Source of the DNA: Oscillospiraceae bacterium
GTDB taxonomy: Bacteria; Bacillota; Clostridia; Oscillospirales; Oscillospiraceae
Assembly (NCBI GenBank): GCA_031260745.1
Contig: JAISKY010000224.1
Coordinates: 1 to 13,362 of the forward strand
Length of the DNA stretch: 13,362 nucleotides
Reading direction: 5' to 3'
The translations under genes were made by a program, and so were the position numbers. Positions 1 through 8,040 of this stretch are shown piece by piece. Under the pieces are notes generated by a model. The model did not search any database. It saw only the letters and a program-made list of their open reading frames with translations, and had not been told where the DNA came from. Positions within the stretch are counted from its first letter, which is position 1, and each line of letters begins with the position of its first letter.

Positions 1-1526
1 AATCCGTGACGGAAATACGGGCTGTTTAGCGCTTCGCTTGCCAAACCGTACGGAGTATCACAACCGTCAGGTCCGAACAACCAAGCGATGCTCTTTTCTA
101 CGATTTCCTTCGGGAGACGGTCGCCGAGCAATAGCGCGCAATACAGCGCGATTGTCTGGCTGTCGCTCTTAGCGCCGGTTTCGGCGTTAAACGCGAACCA
201 TTTCTCGCCGTCCCAGAATTTACCCGGGATTTGCTTGATAATCGCGTCGGACTTCGCCTGCCATTCGGCAAGTTCCGCCGGGTCTTTGCCGAAAGTCGCG
301 CCGAATTTGGCGAGAGCCTCCATACAAAGCGCGAGCATAGCGTTAAGTTCCGGGCTGGCGTTCGGGAATCCTACGTTATACGCCGGGCTGTCTTCCCAAC
401 CGGTTTCGATGATGTTCTGGAACTCGACAATGCCGTCCTTATCAACGTCGCGGAACTTGACCCAATAGTTGACCCATTTGCTTAGACGCTCGTATACCCA
501 CTCTCTCTCCTCTGTAGGCACCCAACTTAAATCGCGGTTCTTCATAAGCCACAGCAGAGTTACGCCGTGTACCGGAGGTTTCAAACCGTCGGAGGGTTGA
601 GCGCGATACATCAGCGAGTCCGTCAGACGTCCGTTTTCGTCCATCTGGTCAAATCCGGACTTGAATACTTCCCAACCGAGCTTAATGTCGTTTGAAAGCC
701 ATATCGCTTGTTTAGGTTGCTGCCATACAAACGCGCCCTCAAAGATGCAGTGAATCATCTTAACCATCGTATGTTTGTAGTCGCTTTCGCCGTCAGGCTC
801 GACTGTCATATTCCACGTTTGCCACAACGCGGGAATACGTCCGGGTTCGTACTTAGCCGGAAGTTTCGGGCATACGCGCTCGCAGAAACCGTCGAAATCA
901 GCTTTGACGTCCGCGAGTCCCTGCTCGTAAGTCGGGTATTTAGCCAAGTCGCGGCGTGTCGGGTCAACCATCCAGTCCTCAAAGCCGAGCAGTAACTCAC
1001 CATTCTTGTCCGGCGAAATCTCGAACGTACTGCCGCCGAGCGACGTTAACGTGCCTTTAAGCGGTAATACCAACAGCTTTGCGGGTCCGAAGCGGATAAC
1101 ATACGAGCCAATCTCGTCAAGTTGAGCTAAAGCGTTCGCCATTACAAAGTAACCCATACCGCCGCCGATTGAGCCGCCGCCGGTTGTGAGCCTTAGCGAT
1201 AACCCGTCCGTACTTTTGGCAAGTACGAGCTTACGCTCCGCGATTACGAAACGAATCTCGCCGAATTTGCACCGAATCGCCACGTCGTACGGAGTAGTGT
1301 CAATTACGTACGGCCACGATTTTCCGTCTTTGAGAATCTCCATACGAATCTGACGGAAACCGTTGGACGCGTTCATATTTCCGAAAGTCGTGCGAGTGGT
1401 ACAAAGCCACAGATTGCCCTTGCCGTAGAGGTCCTCCGCCATATTGTCGTTTGAGAACGCGAAGAATGAACCTCTGCGCCCGAACGGCGCGTCCAGCAGG
1501 TCGATAAATTTTTTGCTTTCCAGCAT
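1..1526 (-). CDS. Glycoside hydrolase, MGH1/GH63-like (alpha/alpha)6-barrel family, 3' end cut by window
   Basis: An open frame of 508 codons runs from ATG at 1526 to the window edge without a stop; its C-terminus lies outside. I chose this start because GGAGG (1540-1536) sits 9 nt upstream, behind a perfect promoter. There is no signal peptide or membrane segment, so the enzyme is probably cytoplasmic. The N-terminal ~200 residues look like a beta-rich domain beginning with FGRRGSFFAFS. From about residue 235 the protein is helical, rich in Trp and aromatic residues, with PALWQTWNM, IWLSNDIKLGW and GWEDSP (residues 376-381). GW(E/D)(D/N)SP motifs carry the acidic catalytic site in six-hairpin glycosidases (GH63, mannosylglycerate hydrolase and trehalase relatives). 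The barrel class is fairly clear; the sugar substrate is not. It could equally be annotated as an alpha-glucosidase or rhamnosidase-like enzyme. Its upstream neighbour (hxlR) is co-directional but has a ~220-nt gap, so it is probably a separate unit. Confidence 0.72.
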   Translation of the reverse strand, partial: MLESKKFIDLLDAPFGRRGSFFAFSNDNMAEDLYGKGNLWLCTTRTTFGNMNASNGFRQIRMEILKDGKSWPYVIDTTPYDVAIRCKFGEIRFVIAERKLVLAKSTDGLSLRLTTGGGSIGGGMGYFVMANALAQLDEIGSYVIRFGPAKLLVLPLKGTLTSLGGSTFEISPDKNGELLLGFEDWMVDPTRRDLAKYPTYEQGLADVKADFDGFCERVCPKLPAKYEPGRIPALWQTWNMTVEPDGESDYKHTMVKMIHCIFEGAFVWQQPKQAIWLSNDIKLGWEVFKSGFDQMDENGRLTDSLMYRAQPSDGLKPPVHGVTLLWLMKNRDLSWVPTEEREWVYERLSKWVNYWVKFRDVDKDGIVEFQNIIETGWEDSPAYNVGFPNASPELNAMLALCMEALAKFGATFGKDPAELAEWQAKSDAIIKQIPGKFWDGEKWFAFNAETGAKSDSQTIALYCALLLGDRLPKEIVEKSIAWLFGPDGCDTPYGLASEALNSPYFRHG

Positions 1527-1567
1527 TATGTAAGTCCTCCGATATTATAATATTTCTGGTTATGCAC

Positions 1568-1596
1568 ATTATAACACACGCTTCTTCGATTGTCAA
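1568..1596 (-). promoter_or_regulatory. Perfect sigma-A promoter of the glycoside hydrolase gene
   Basis: On the minus strand TTGACA (1596-1591), a 17-nt spacer and TATAAT (1573-1568) form a 12/12 consensus match. Transcription should start near 1561, giving a leader of about 35 nt before the ATG. Such a strong promoter implies high basal expression or control by a repressor; no obvious operator was seen beside it. Confidence 0.85.
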
Positions 1597-1745
1597 ATAT
1601 ATTTGTTTAATCTTCACAATTAGGGTATTCATTCTCAAACCGCGGCACATATATGACGCGCTTGCGGAATTGTGAAACTGCTCAAGCGAGTTATACTAAA
1701 AATAAAGTTCGCTTAGTAATGCTTACGGCGTTGAAATAGCGAATT
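1597..1745. other. Spacer between hxlR and the glycoside hydrolase promoter, nothing clear
   Basis: This AT-rich stretch holds no convincing ORF, RNA or terminator. A weak AAGCGA/TCGCTT inverted repeat (about 1684-1713) is too short to call. The CATATATG palindrome near 1650 is also left unassigned. Confidence 0.5.
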
Positions 1746-2120
1746 TCAGCGTCTGGTTCGCGGAATCCTTACGGTCATTGAGCAATTGACCTCCAGACCG
1801 TTACCTCGCAAGTAATCCGCGCCCCAGTCGAACATCACGACGAGGACGGGTTTTAGGCTTAGACCGAAATCGGTCAGCGAATACTCCACCTTTGGCGGCA
1901 CGACAGGGTAAACTTTGCGAACCACCAGGTTATTGTCCTCCAACTCGCGAAGCTGTTGAGTAAGCATTTTCGGAGTAGCCTGCGGGATTAGCTTGTGAAG
2001 CTCCCCGAAGCGTAGCGTGGAGTCAATAAGATGCCACAGAATAAGGGCTTTATACTTCCCGCCGATTAAACGCAAAGTCGCGTCAACCGGACAGTTAGTT
2101 CCGGCGCAGTCACAATCCAT
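1746..2120 (-). CDS. HxlR-family winged-helix transcriptional regulator
   Basis: This 124-residue protein matches the usual HxlR length and plan: CPVDATLRLIGGKYKALILWHL (residues 10-31), then a winged helix (about 36-82) with LTQQLRELEDNNLVVRKVYP and the KVEYSLTDFG wing. HxlR proteins are dimeric DNA-binding repressors or activators that often sense electrophiles or redox state through an N-terminal Cys. Here that Cys is C10, with an extra C-x-C pair (C3, C5) and C113. It is divergent from the copper-type ATPase gene with a 141-bp shared control region, so it probably controls that gene and itself (inference). Start supported by AAAGGAG (2134-2128), 7 nt upstream. The inducing signal is unknown; copper or thiol stress is plausible given the neighbour. 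Family call is firm, target and signal are inferred. Confidence 0.9.
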   Translation of the reverse strand: MDCDCAGTNCPVDATLRLIGGKYKALILWHLIDSTLRFGELHKLIPQATPKMLTQQLRELEDNNLVVRKVYPVVPPKVEYSLTDFGLSLKPVLVVMFDWGADYLRGNGLEVNCSMTVRIPRTRR

Positions 2121-2139
2121 ATTTATACTCCTTTAACAG

Positions 2140-2153
2140 TACCCTTTTGGGTA
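2140..2153. promoter_or_regulatory. TACCC-TTTT-GGGTA inverted repeat, candidate HxlR operator
   Basis: A perfect 5+4+5 inverted repeat lies in the hxlR leader, just upstream of its ribosome site and downstream of its predicted start of transcription. It suits autoregulation by HxlR. In RNA it would form a small hairpin with an AAAA loop a few nt before the Shine-Dalgarno, so control at the RNA level is an alternative. Confidence 0.5.
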
Positions 2154-2176
2154 GTATGGCACAATAAAGTGCGTAC

Positions 2177-2204
2177 TTGACATTTTGTTTATTATATCTA
2201 TAAT
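2177..2204 (+). promoter_or_regulatory. Promoter of the copA-like ATPase operon
   Basis: TTGACA (2177-2182), a 16-nt spacer and TATAAT (2199-2204). Transcription should begin near 2211, with a leader of about 50 nt to the ATG at 2262, which is preceded by GAGGTG (2248-2253). It overlaps the opposing hxlR promoter at the -10 element. Confidence 0.8.
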
Positions 2205-2231
2205 AATAGCATAGACGAAAACGAATGTCAA
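2203..2231 (-). promoter_or_regulatory. Promoter of hxlR, overlapping the copA promoter
   Basis: On the minus strand TTGACA (2231-2226), a 17-nt spacer and TATTAT (2208-2203). Its -10 shares positions 2203-2204 with the copA -10, and the two -35 boxes sit in a 9-bp inverted repeat (CTTGACATT at 2176-2184, AATGTCAAG at 2224-2232). Both polymerases cannot occupy the site at once. Confidence 0.75.
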
Positions 2232-2261
2232 GAGGAAACATCAAAACGAGGTGAAATATAA

Positions 2262-4481
2262 ATGGACAGTCAATTACTGGATATACGCGGAATGACGTGC
2301 GCGGCGTGCGCTCAACGCGTAGAAAAAGCGATTAAGAAACTTGACGGCGTCGTCAGCGTATCGGTTAACCTTGCTACCGACAAAGCCGCCGTAACCTACG
2401 AGCCTCAGACGGTTCGGCTGTCGGCGATTCGCGAAGCCGTTGAAAAAGCCGGATACAAAGCGCTTGAATCAGGCGGCGCGGAAGCCGCTGACGAGGACAG
2501 GGCGCGCAAGCAAAAGGAAATCAAAACGCTTTGGACGAAGTTTATAATCTCCGCGGTGTTTTCAGTTCCGTTGCTGTATATCGCGATGGTACCGATGATA
2601 AAGTTTGTCACGCTGCCGTTTGCGGCTCCGCTTGACAATATTATGATGAATTACCCGTTGATATACGCGATTGCGGAGCTTTTGTTAGTTCTTCCGGTTA
2701 TCGGCGTAGGCTACAAGTTTTACACCGTAGGTTACAAGTCGCTGATTCAGCGAAGTCCGAATATGGATTCGTTGATTGCCGTCGGAACGTCAGCCGCCGT
2801 TTTGTACAGCGTTTATAATATAATCCAAATCATATCCGGTAATTTCAAAGCCGTCGAGTCGCTGTACTTTGAAACCGCGGGCGTGATTGTTACGCTGATT
2901 TTGCTTGGCAAATCGCTTGAAGCCGTTTCAAAGGGCAGAACCGGCGAGGCAATTAAAAAGCTGATGGGTCTTGCTCCGAAAACCGCGATTGTCGTTCAAA
3001 ACGGCGAGGAAATAGAAATACCGATTTCAGACGTGGAAATTGGCGACATTATCGTCGTGAAACCCGGCTCGAAAATCCCGGTAGACGGTACGGTAACTGA
3101 CGGTCACACGGCAATCGACGAGGCTATGCTGACCGGGGAGAGTATGCCGGTTGACAAGAGCGCGGGCGACCTCGTGTACGCCGCGTCAATTAACACTACG
3201 GGTACTATTCAGTTCAGAGCCGAGAAAATAGGCGCGAATACGGCGTTGGCTCAGATTATCAAGTTGGTTGAGGACGCTCAGGGCAGTAAAGCGCCGATTG
3301 CTCAACTCGCGGATATTGTTTCGGGGTACTTCGTACCTACGGTTTGCCTGATTGCGCTTGCGGCGGGAATCGCGTGGTTCGCCGGAACAAGAGATTTGGA
3401 GTTCTCGCTGACGATTTTTATCTCCGTACTGGTTATCGCTTGTCCGTGCGCGTTAGGTTTAGCTACGCCGACCGCGATTATGGTCGGCACAGGTAAAGGC
3501 GCGGAAAACGGTATTTTGATTAAAAGCGGCGAAGCGTTGGAAACCGCCCACAAAATAAACACAATCGTATTTGACAAAACCGGAACAATTACGGAGGGCA
3601 AACCTAAAGTCACAGACGTTATAGGCGGCGGCGATTTGCTTAACCTTGCGGCGAGCGTTGAAAAACTCTCGGAACACCCGCTTGGGCTTGCGATTGTCGA
3701 ATCAGCCACCGAGATTTACTCCGCGTTTGATTTTGAGTCCGTTACGGGTTTAGGTGTTCAGGCAACGGTTAACGGCAAACTCGTCAAAGCCGGACGCGCC
3801 GAATTTGCCAACGCGGATAAACAACTGGGCGACGAGTTAGCTGACGAAGGCAAAACTCCCGTTTTCGTATCTGTTGACGACGTTTACGCGGGGATTATCG
3901 CTGTCGCCGATACGGTAAAACCATCAAGCCGCGCCGCGGTCGCGAGTTTGCACGAGATGGGAATAGAGGTCGCGATGATTACCGGCGACAATAAAAAAAC
4001 AGCCGCCGCGATTGCCGGACAAGTCGGTATTGACCGCGTACTGTCCGAGGTTTTGCCGCGGGATAAATCCAACGAAGTAAAAAAACTGCAAGCCGAGGGT
4101 CGCAAAGTCGCGATGGTCGGCGACGGCATAAACGACGCTCCCGCGTTGGCTCAAGCCGATATTGGTATCGCAATCGGTTCCGGCACGGACGTAGCCATCG
4201 AGTCCGCAGACATCGTACTTGTGCGCTCCGATTTGATGGATGTTCCGACCGCGATTAACCTAAGCAAGCGTACAATCCGCAACATTAAGCAAAATCTGTT
4301 TTGGGCGTTCGGCTACAACGTAATCGGAATCCCAATCGCGGCGGGAGTTCTGCATTTATTCGGCGGGTCGCTGTTAAACCCGATATTCGCGGCGGCGGCA
4401 ATGAGTTTAAGCTCCGTGTCCGTGCTGACGAACGCGCTTAGACTGAAACGATTCAAACCGACAAGAGAGGTTCAATTATGA
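2262..4481 (+). CDS. copA: Copper(I)-exporting P1B-type ATPase, CopA family
   Basis: This 739-residue protein is a full-length heavy-metal pump that uses ATP to move Cu(I) out of the cytoplasm. In order: an N-terminal metal-binding domain with GMTCAAC (residues 10-16); membrane helices from about 92; the actuator motif TGES (291-294); the transmembrane metal site CPC (394-396); the phosphorylated D438 in DKTGT; H472-P473 of the nucleotide domain; and GDGIND (620-625). The Cu(I)-specific residues of the last two helices are visible: Y685-N686 and M714-x-x-S717-S718, which separate it from Zn/Cd/Pb and Co pumps. There is one N-terminal HMA domain, as in many Bacillota. The start has GAGGTG upstream. 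It heads a two-gene operon: its TGA overlaps the ATG of the next gene (ATGA, 4478-4481). Regulation is probably by the divergent HxlR protein, unusual for a gene commonly under CsoR, CopY or CueR. Confidence 0.95.
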   Translation: MDSQLLDIRGMTCAACAQRVEKAIKKLDGVVSVSVNLATDKAAVTYEPQTVRLSAIREAVEKAGYKALESGGAEAADEDRARKQKEIKTLWTKFIISAVFSVPLLYIAMVPMIKFVTLPFAAPLDNIMMNYPLIYAIAELLLVLPVIGVGYKFYTVGYKSLIQRSPNMDSLIAVGTSAAVLYSVYNIIQIISGNFKAVESLYFETAGVIVTLILLGKSLEAVSKGRTGEAIKKLMGLAPKTAIVVQNGEEIEIPISDVEIGDIIVVKPGSKIPVDGTVTDGHTAIDEAMLTGESMPVDKSAGDLVYAASINTTGTIQFRAEKIGANTALAQIIKLVEDAQGSKAPIAQLADIVSGYFVPTVCLIALAAGIAWFAGTRDLEFSLTIFISVLVIACPCALGLATPTAIMVGTGKGAENGILIKSGEALETAHKINTIVFDKTGTITEGKPKVTDVIGGGDLLNLAASVEKLSEHPLGLAIVESATEIYSAFDFESVTGLGVQATVNGKLVKAGRAEFANADKQLGDELADEGKTPVFVSVDDVYAGIIAVADTVKPSSRAAVASLHEMGIEVAMITGDNKKTAAAIAGQVGIDRVLSEVLPRDKSNEVKKLQAEGRKVAMVGDGINDAPALAQADIGIAIGSGTDVAIESADIVLVRSDLMDVPTAINLSKRTIRNIKQNLFWAFGYNVIGIPIAAGVLHLFGGSLLNPIFAAAAMSLSSVSVLTNALRLKRFKPTREVQL

Positions 4482-5149
4482 AAAAGATAATAATTATCGC
4501 GGTATTCGTCTTACTGACGCTTTCGGCTTGCTCCGGTACGCTTGACGTGGTGGGACAACAGGCCTCGGTATCGTTTGACGAGGTGCTGAACATTATTCCC
4601 GCGCGGTTGAGGGAAAACGAAACTAATAACGGTTGGTCGCTGAACTCGCCGGACGGAGCGATTTGGTTCATCTGGAGCGGCGATTCGGACAAAAGCCCCC
4701 GCCGTGACGTTATGTTTGAAATGCACCCGGGAGCGTTTTACAACGCTGGGCTTGACGACAGCAAACTTCCGGACAACTATTTGATTGACGACGCCGGAAT
4801 GTTGACAATCGGAGCGAAATTGGGCGATAAAAAACTTGCTCCGGAGGGCGAAGCGACTCCGTTGGCGGCGTTTGAGCAAATCGTTAAAAACTACCGCTCG
4901 GCAATCGGCTATCATACCGAAATGGACCACTTCAATGTTGACCTCGGCGGTGGTAATATGTTTGAGTGGGCTAAGGATATGAATACAAACGATAAAGACG
5001 TAGTATTCGCGCTGAATCCGGAGCCGTTTATCGCGGCGGGAGTTGACCCCGAAAATGTTGAGGGCTGGAGTTACGCGCCCGTTACCGTAACAATCGACGG
5101 CAGACCCACGCAGATTTGGAAGTTCCTAAAAGCGTATGACCTGAAATAA
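4478..5149 (+). CDS. Putative lipoprotein with an internal duplication, coupled to copA
   Basis: I do not recognise the family. The 223-residue product starts with a short lysine, a hydrophobic stretch (4-15) and the lipobox LSAC with C18 as the lipidated residue, so it should be anchored outside the cytoplasmic membrane. The rest is soluble. Two related segments are visible: residues 77-93 (DVMFEMHPGAFYNAGLD) and 174-190 (DVVFALNPEPFIAAGVD) share 8 of 17 positions, each preceded by a Trp 10-11 residues earlier (W66, W164). This suggests a duplicated domain. Met and His cluster in the first copy (M79, M82, H83) and between the copies (H146, M149, H151). Its ATG overlaps the copA stop, so translation is probably coupled and a role in extracellular copper binding or sensing is a reasonable guess, not shown. 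The hairpin at 5152-5184 ends the operon. Confidence 0.85.
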   Translation: MKKIIIIAVFVLLTLSACSGTLDVVGQQASVSFDEVLNIIPARLRENETNNGWSLNSPDGAIWFIWSGDSDKSPRRDVMFEMHPGAFYNAGLDDSKLPDNYLIDDAGMLTIGAKLGDKKLAPEGEATPLAAFEQIVKNYRSAIGYHTEMDHFNVDLGGGNMFEWAKDMNTNDKDVVFALNPEPFIAAGVDPENVEGWSYAPVTVTIDGRPTQIWKFLKAYDLK

Positions 5150-5151
5150 AT

Positions 5152-5184
5152 AGAGCAGAGATACCAATTAGGTATCTCTGCTCT
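5152..5184. terminator. Bidirectional intrinsic terminator between convergent genes
   Basis: AGAGCAGAGATACC (5152-5165) pairs perfectly over 14 bp with GGTATCTCTGCTCT (5171-5184) around a 5-nt loop. A T-rich tail (TTGTTTAT) follows on the plus strand and TATTTATTTC on the minus strand. It lies 2 nt after the lipoprotein stop and 3 nt from the end of the M56 gene, so it can serve both. Confidence 0.85.
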
Positions 5185-5187
5185 TGT

Positions 5188-8040
5188 TTATGACTTCCAC
5201 AGTCCGGAAACGTCGGTTACTTTCCATTTGGTGAAGTAAATACTAACCGTAACCTCCGCGCCGACACTATCTTTCGGCGAGCTGAACCTTGACGCTCTGA
5301 CCTTCATTGTGTTGTCTTCGGCGTTTACTTCGGAGAACCAAAACAGTATACCCTCGCTGATACTGTCGTCCGCCGTTATGTCCGATATGTAGCCTTTTTC
5401 AGCCAGACCGTCATATGTGTCAAGCAGTAACTCCCAAACGTTCTCGTCCGACGCTTTTTGTACAGCCGGAATAAGCTGTGCCTCGACCTGAGCCGGAATA
5501 TTCGCCGTGTCAATCGCGATGTACTTTATCGTCTTGTCCGTTCCAATCTTATTATAATGAGCGATTATCTGTCGGAACGCCTCGTATGCCGTATCAGACT
5601 GCCCGCCCGGCGACATTATATCAAATATCAGCCACGGAGTATTCGATTGCGAGTTTTCCGCGTCCCGCGACAGATAGAAATACTGCGACAGTTGACCGCC
5701 TGTGTTCGGAACTTTGGAATTGTCATAATCGACCGTGTAATTAACCGCAACCGCGACCATATTCGAGATGTACGCGTCAGACCAACCGCGCTTCCGCGCC
5801 AAATCACTGCCGCGATACATTGCTTGAATACGAGCGGTTTCCTCGGCGGAGACATAAACGCTGTCAATCGTCAGACTGTTCACGCCGAAAGTTCCGTTTC
5901 GGTTGAACGTCGGGTCGTCCAAGCGAAGCTCGGGTACGACAGTAGAGTTCCAAAGCTCGAAATCGTCGTCGCGCTCCGCTAGCAGGTGCTTGCGGACGAT
6001 GTAAACGGCAGTAGTATCGGTAAGTCCGCCGTTTGGATAATCGCCTGATTCTGACGGATAGAGTATGTTCAGGAAACTCATACCCGCGGTTGCGTTATAT
6101 ATTTTGCCGTTTGTGTCCGTATAAACAACCCACATACTACCGTTGATTCCGTCGGGGTAGTAATCCGAGATTTTCCAGGTATACGAAACCGTCATTGTTT
6201 CAAGTTCAGACGAGCTGAATACTAGGTACGGGTCTGCTCTCCCGCCGCCGTCCGCGCCGTTTTCAGACCAATAAACGCCGGTTTCCTTTGTACCGTACGG
6301 AACTGTTACGGATATAAGTACAGTATCGGAAACCTCGAATAAGCGTAGACCCTCTTTCGCGTAATCAGAGAGATTTGGCAGTTCCGCGCCGTCCTCGGCG
6401 TACAATGTCAGAATCGGCGCGGAGAGCGGAGCGGGACTTGCGTTCGGGTCTTGTAGCGTATCGCTCCGGTATTTTGCCGTAATTTCCCAGGCGCTTTGCG
6501 AATCTCCGCGTTCCAAAATATAAAAATATGTCCAATAACCGTCGGGCAGAGTGTATACCGCGTAGACATAAGCGGCGTTTTCACCCGTAGGTAATACCTT
6601 TCCCGCTTCGACGGCGCCCGGCAGAGTGTCGATTTGCATAATCGTACTAATCTCGCCGTTGTTCTTGAGAATGTCATACTTAACAGCGTCCTCGGGCGTC
6701 GCGCTAATCGCCTGAACAATACTCAGCGTTAAATTTCCGGTGTTTCCGGCGGCGGTCGCTCTGACAATGTACGTACTGCCGGACGGTATCCGCGCGGTCA
6801 GTGATTTCGACAGTTCCAGTAGTTCGCTGACCGCTGTTACTTCTGTGTCCTCGCCGTCAGCCAAATAGACTATCTCAATATCGCAAACTAATGGTCCCGA
6901 AGTTTCAAAGAATCTAACATTGAGCGCCGAGTTGAGGTCGTCCATTACGCCGCGTGTAATCTCTGTCTTTTCGCCGACTGTGAGAAATTGCGTATATTCG
7001 TTCGTATTTTCTGCGCCTGACGCGCCAATCAGCACCGCCGCTCCGGTGATTGCGACTAACAGTACCGCCGAGAGTGTAATCGTGAGTTTTGTATGCTTTT
7101 TACTTTTCATAATTGAGCCTAACCTTTCTTTTAGCGCGCGCTTTTCCTCGCACATAGTCATAGAGAATACGGCGCGCGGCATTTTGGTAGCCGCGACTAC
7201 CGAAATCAGCGTGTTTCCGTAGTTTTGTTTGCCGTTTGCGTCGAGATTCGCAATAACCGCTTCGTCGCAGGCAAGCTCGCAAGCGCGGTCAATCTCGCGC
7301 CGTACTAGCCACGCGACGGGGTTGAACCAGTGAAACGACCACACTAACACCGCAAGCCATTTTAGCCAAATGTCGCGCCGTCGGTAGTGAGTAAGCTCGT
7401 GGCGCAGTATATTTTCAAGTTGAACCTCCGAATATTCCTTGTCGGGCAGTACAATCGCGGGGCGGAACAACCCAATCAGCATAGGCGTAGCCGCAAGTTC
7501 GTTGCGATACAACTTCGGCGATTTGCGACCAGCGGTTAACTCCGCAAGTACCGCTAATTCCGCGGTCTCGGCGGGAATCCTGCGTCGGCGCAGTTTGAAC
7601 AGGAATCTGAAATAACCTAACAGCAGGAATAACAACGCCAATATCGAGTATGCCGGAGCATACGAAATCAGGAAATTCCAGTTGAACCGTTTCCAATATA
7701 CTTGGCTTTCTGCGTTTACTTTTTCCGGCGCGGGAAGTGCGGAATACCGCTGACCCGTAATCTCAACCGCCGCCCTGTTCATAATCTCGCCGCCGGAGCG
7801 GACGTTCTCGCTTACAATCTCACTGACCGTGGGAACTACGGTTTTTACGGGCAGTACGACAAATTCCGAAAACGGTATAACAAGCGCGGCAAGCGCGATA
7901 AGCCACATATAATACTGAACCGTTTTCGGCAGACGGTTTTTTACAAGCGGCTTAATCGCGAACAGTATCGCGGCAATCGCGCTGCCGGTAAGCGACATTG
8001 TAATCAACGCGCGGAACGCGTTGCTCCATTCGTTAGGCAT
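5188..8040 (-). CDS. BlaR1/MecR1-type M56 membrane metallopeptidase with a non-PBP ectodomain
   Basis: This 950-residue protein has an N-terminal M56 module: membrane helices at about 12-30, 42-63 and 124-145, a cytosolic zinc protease with HELTH (214-218) and the third ligand E255 in RACELACDE, then a helix at about 320-341. In known systems this protease inactivates the partner BlaI repressor after an outside signal. The remaining ~600 residues should face outside. I see no penicillin-binding (SxxK...SxN...KTG) module, which BlaR1 has. Instead there are beta-rich segments: about 345-445, 450-525, 540-660 (Ig-like in character), and a 670-950 region with an NTF2/DUF4829-like pattern (YFYLSRD, TPWLIFDIMSPG) and a final beta unit (residues 890-950). 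Start: the ATG at 8040 overlaps the blaI-like stop by 8 nt, implying coupled synthesis. The ligand is unknown. No beta-lactamase gene is nearby, so a beta-lactam role should not be assumed. Confidence 0.88.
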   Translation of the reverse strand: MPNEWSNAFRALITMSLTGSAIAAILFAIKPLVKNRLPKTVQYYMWLIALAALVIPFSEFVVLPVKTVVPTVSEIVSENVRSGGEIMNRAAVEITGQRYSALPAPEKVNAESQVYWKRFNWNFLISYAPAYSILALLFLLLGYFRFLFKLRRRRIPAETAELAVLAELTAGRKSPKLYRNELAATPMLIGLFRPAIVLPDKEYSEVQLENILRHELTHYRRRDIWLKWLAVLVWSFHWFNPVAWLVRREIDRACELACDEAVIANLDANGKQNYGNTLISVVAATKMPRAVFSMTMCEEKRALKERLGSIMKSKKHTKLTITLSAVLLVAITGAAVLIGASGAENTNEYTQFLTVGEKTEITRGVMDDLNSALNVRFFETSGPLVCDIEIVYLADGEDTEVTAVSELLELSKSLTARIPSGSTYIVRATAAGNTGNLTLSIVQAISATPEDAVKYDILKNNGEISTIMQIDTLPGAVEAGKVLPTGENAAYVYAVYTLPDGYWTYFYILERGDSQSAWEITAKYRSDTLQDPNASPAPLSAPILTLYAEDGAELPNLSDYAKEGLRLFEVSDTVLISVTVPYGTKETGVYWSENGADGGGRADPYLVFSSSELETMTVSYTWKISDYYPDGINGSMWVVYTDTNGKIYNATAGMSFLNILYPSESGDYPNGGLTDTTAVYIVRKHLLAERDDDFELWNSTVVPELRLDDPTFNRNGTFGVNSLTIDSVYVSAEETARIQAMYRGSDLARKRGWSDAYISNMVAVAVNYTVDYDNSKVPNTGGQLSQYFYLSRDAENSQSNTPWLIFDIMSPGGQSDTAYEAFRQIIAHYNKIGTDKTIKYIAIDTANIPAQVEAQLIPAVQKASDENVWELLLDTYDGLAEKGYISDITADDSISEGILFWFSEVNAEDNTMKVRASRFSSPKDSVGAEVTVSIYFTKWKVTDVSGLWKS

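Noticed and set aside
1300..1650. 116-codon minus-strand ORF
   Set aside because: It overlaps the glycoside hydrolase in another frame, crosses its promoter and has no recognisable protein character.
1684..1713. AAGCGA/TCGCTT inverted repeat as terminator of hxlR
   Set aside because: Only 6 bp, a long loop and no T run.
6767..6778. STYI (residues 422-425 of the M56 protein) as a remnant of the BlaR1 STYK acylation motif
   Set aside because: The Lys is replaced and no SxN or KTG motifs follow at suitable distances; the surrounding sequence looks like a beta-domain strand.
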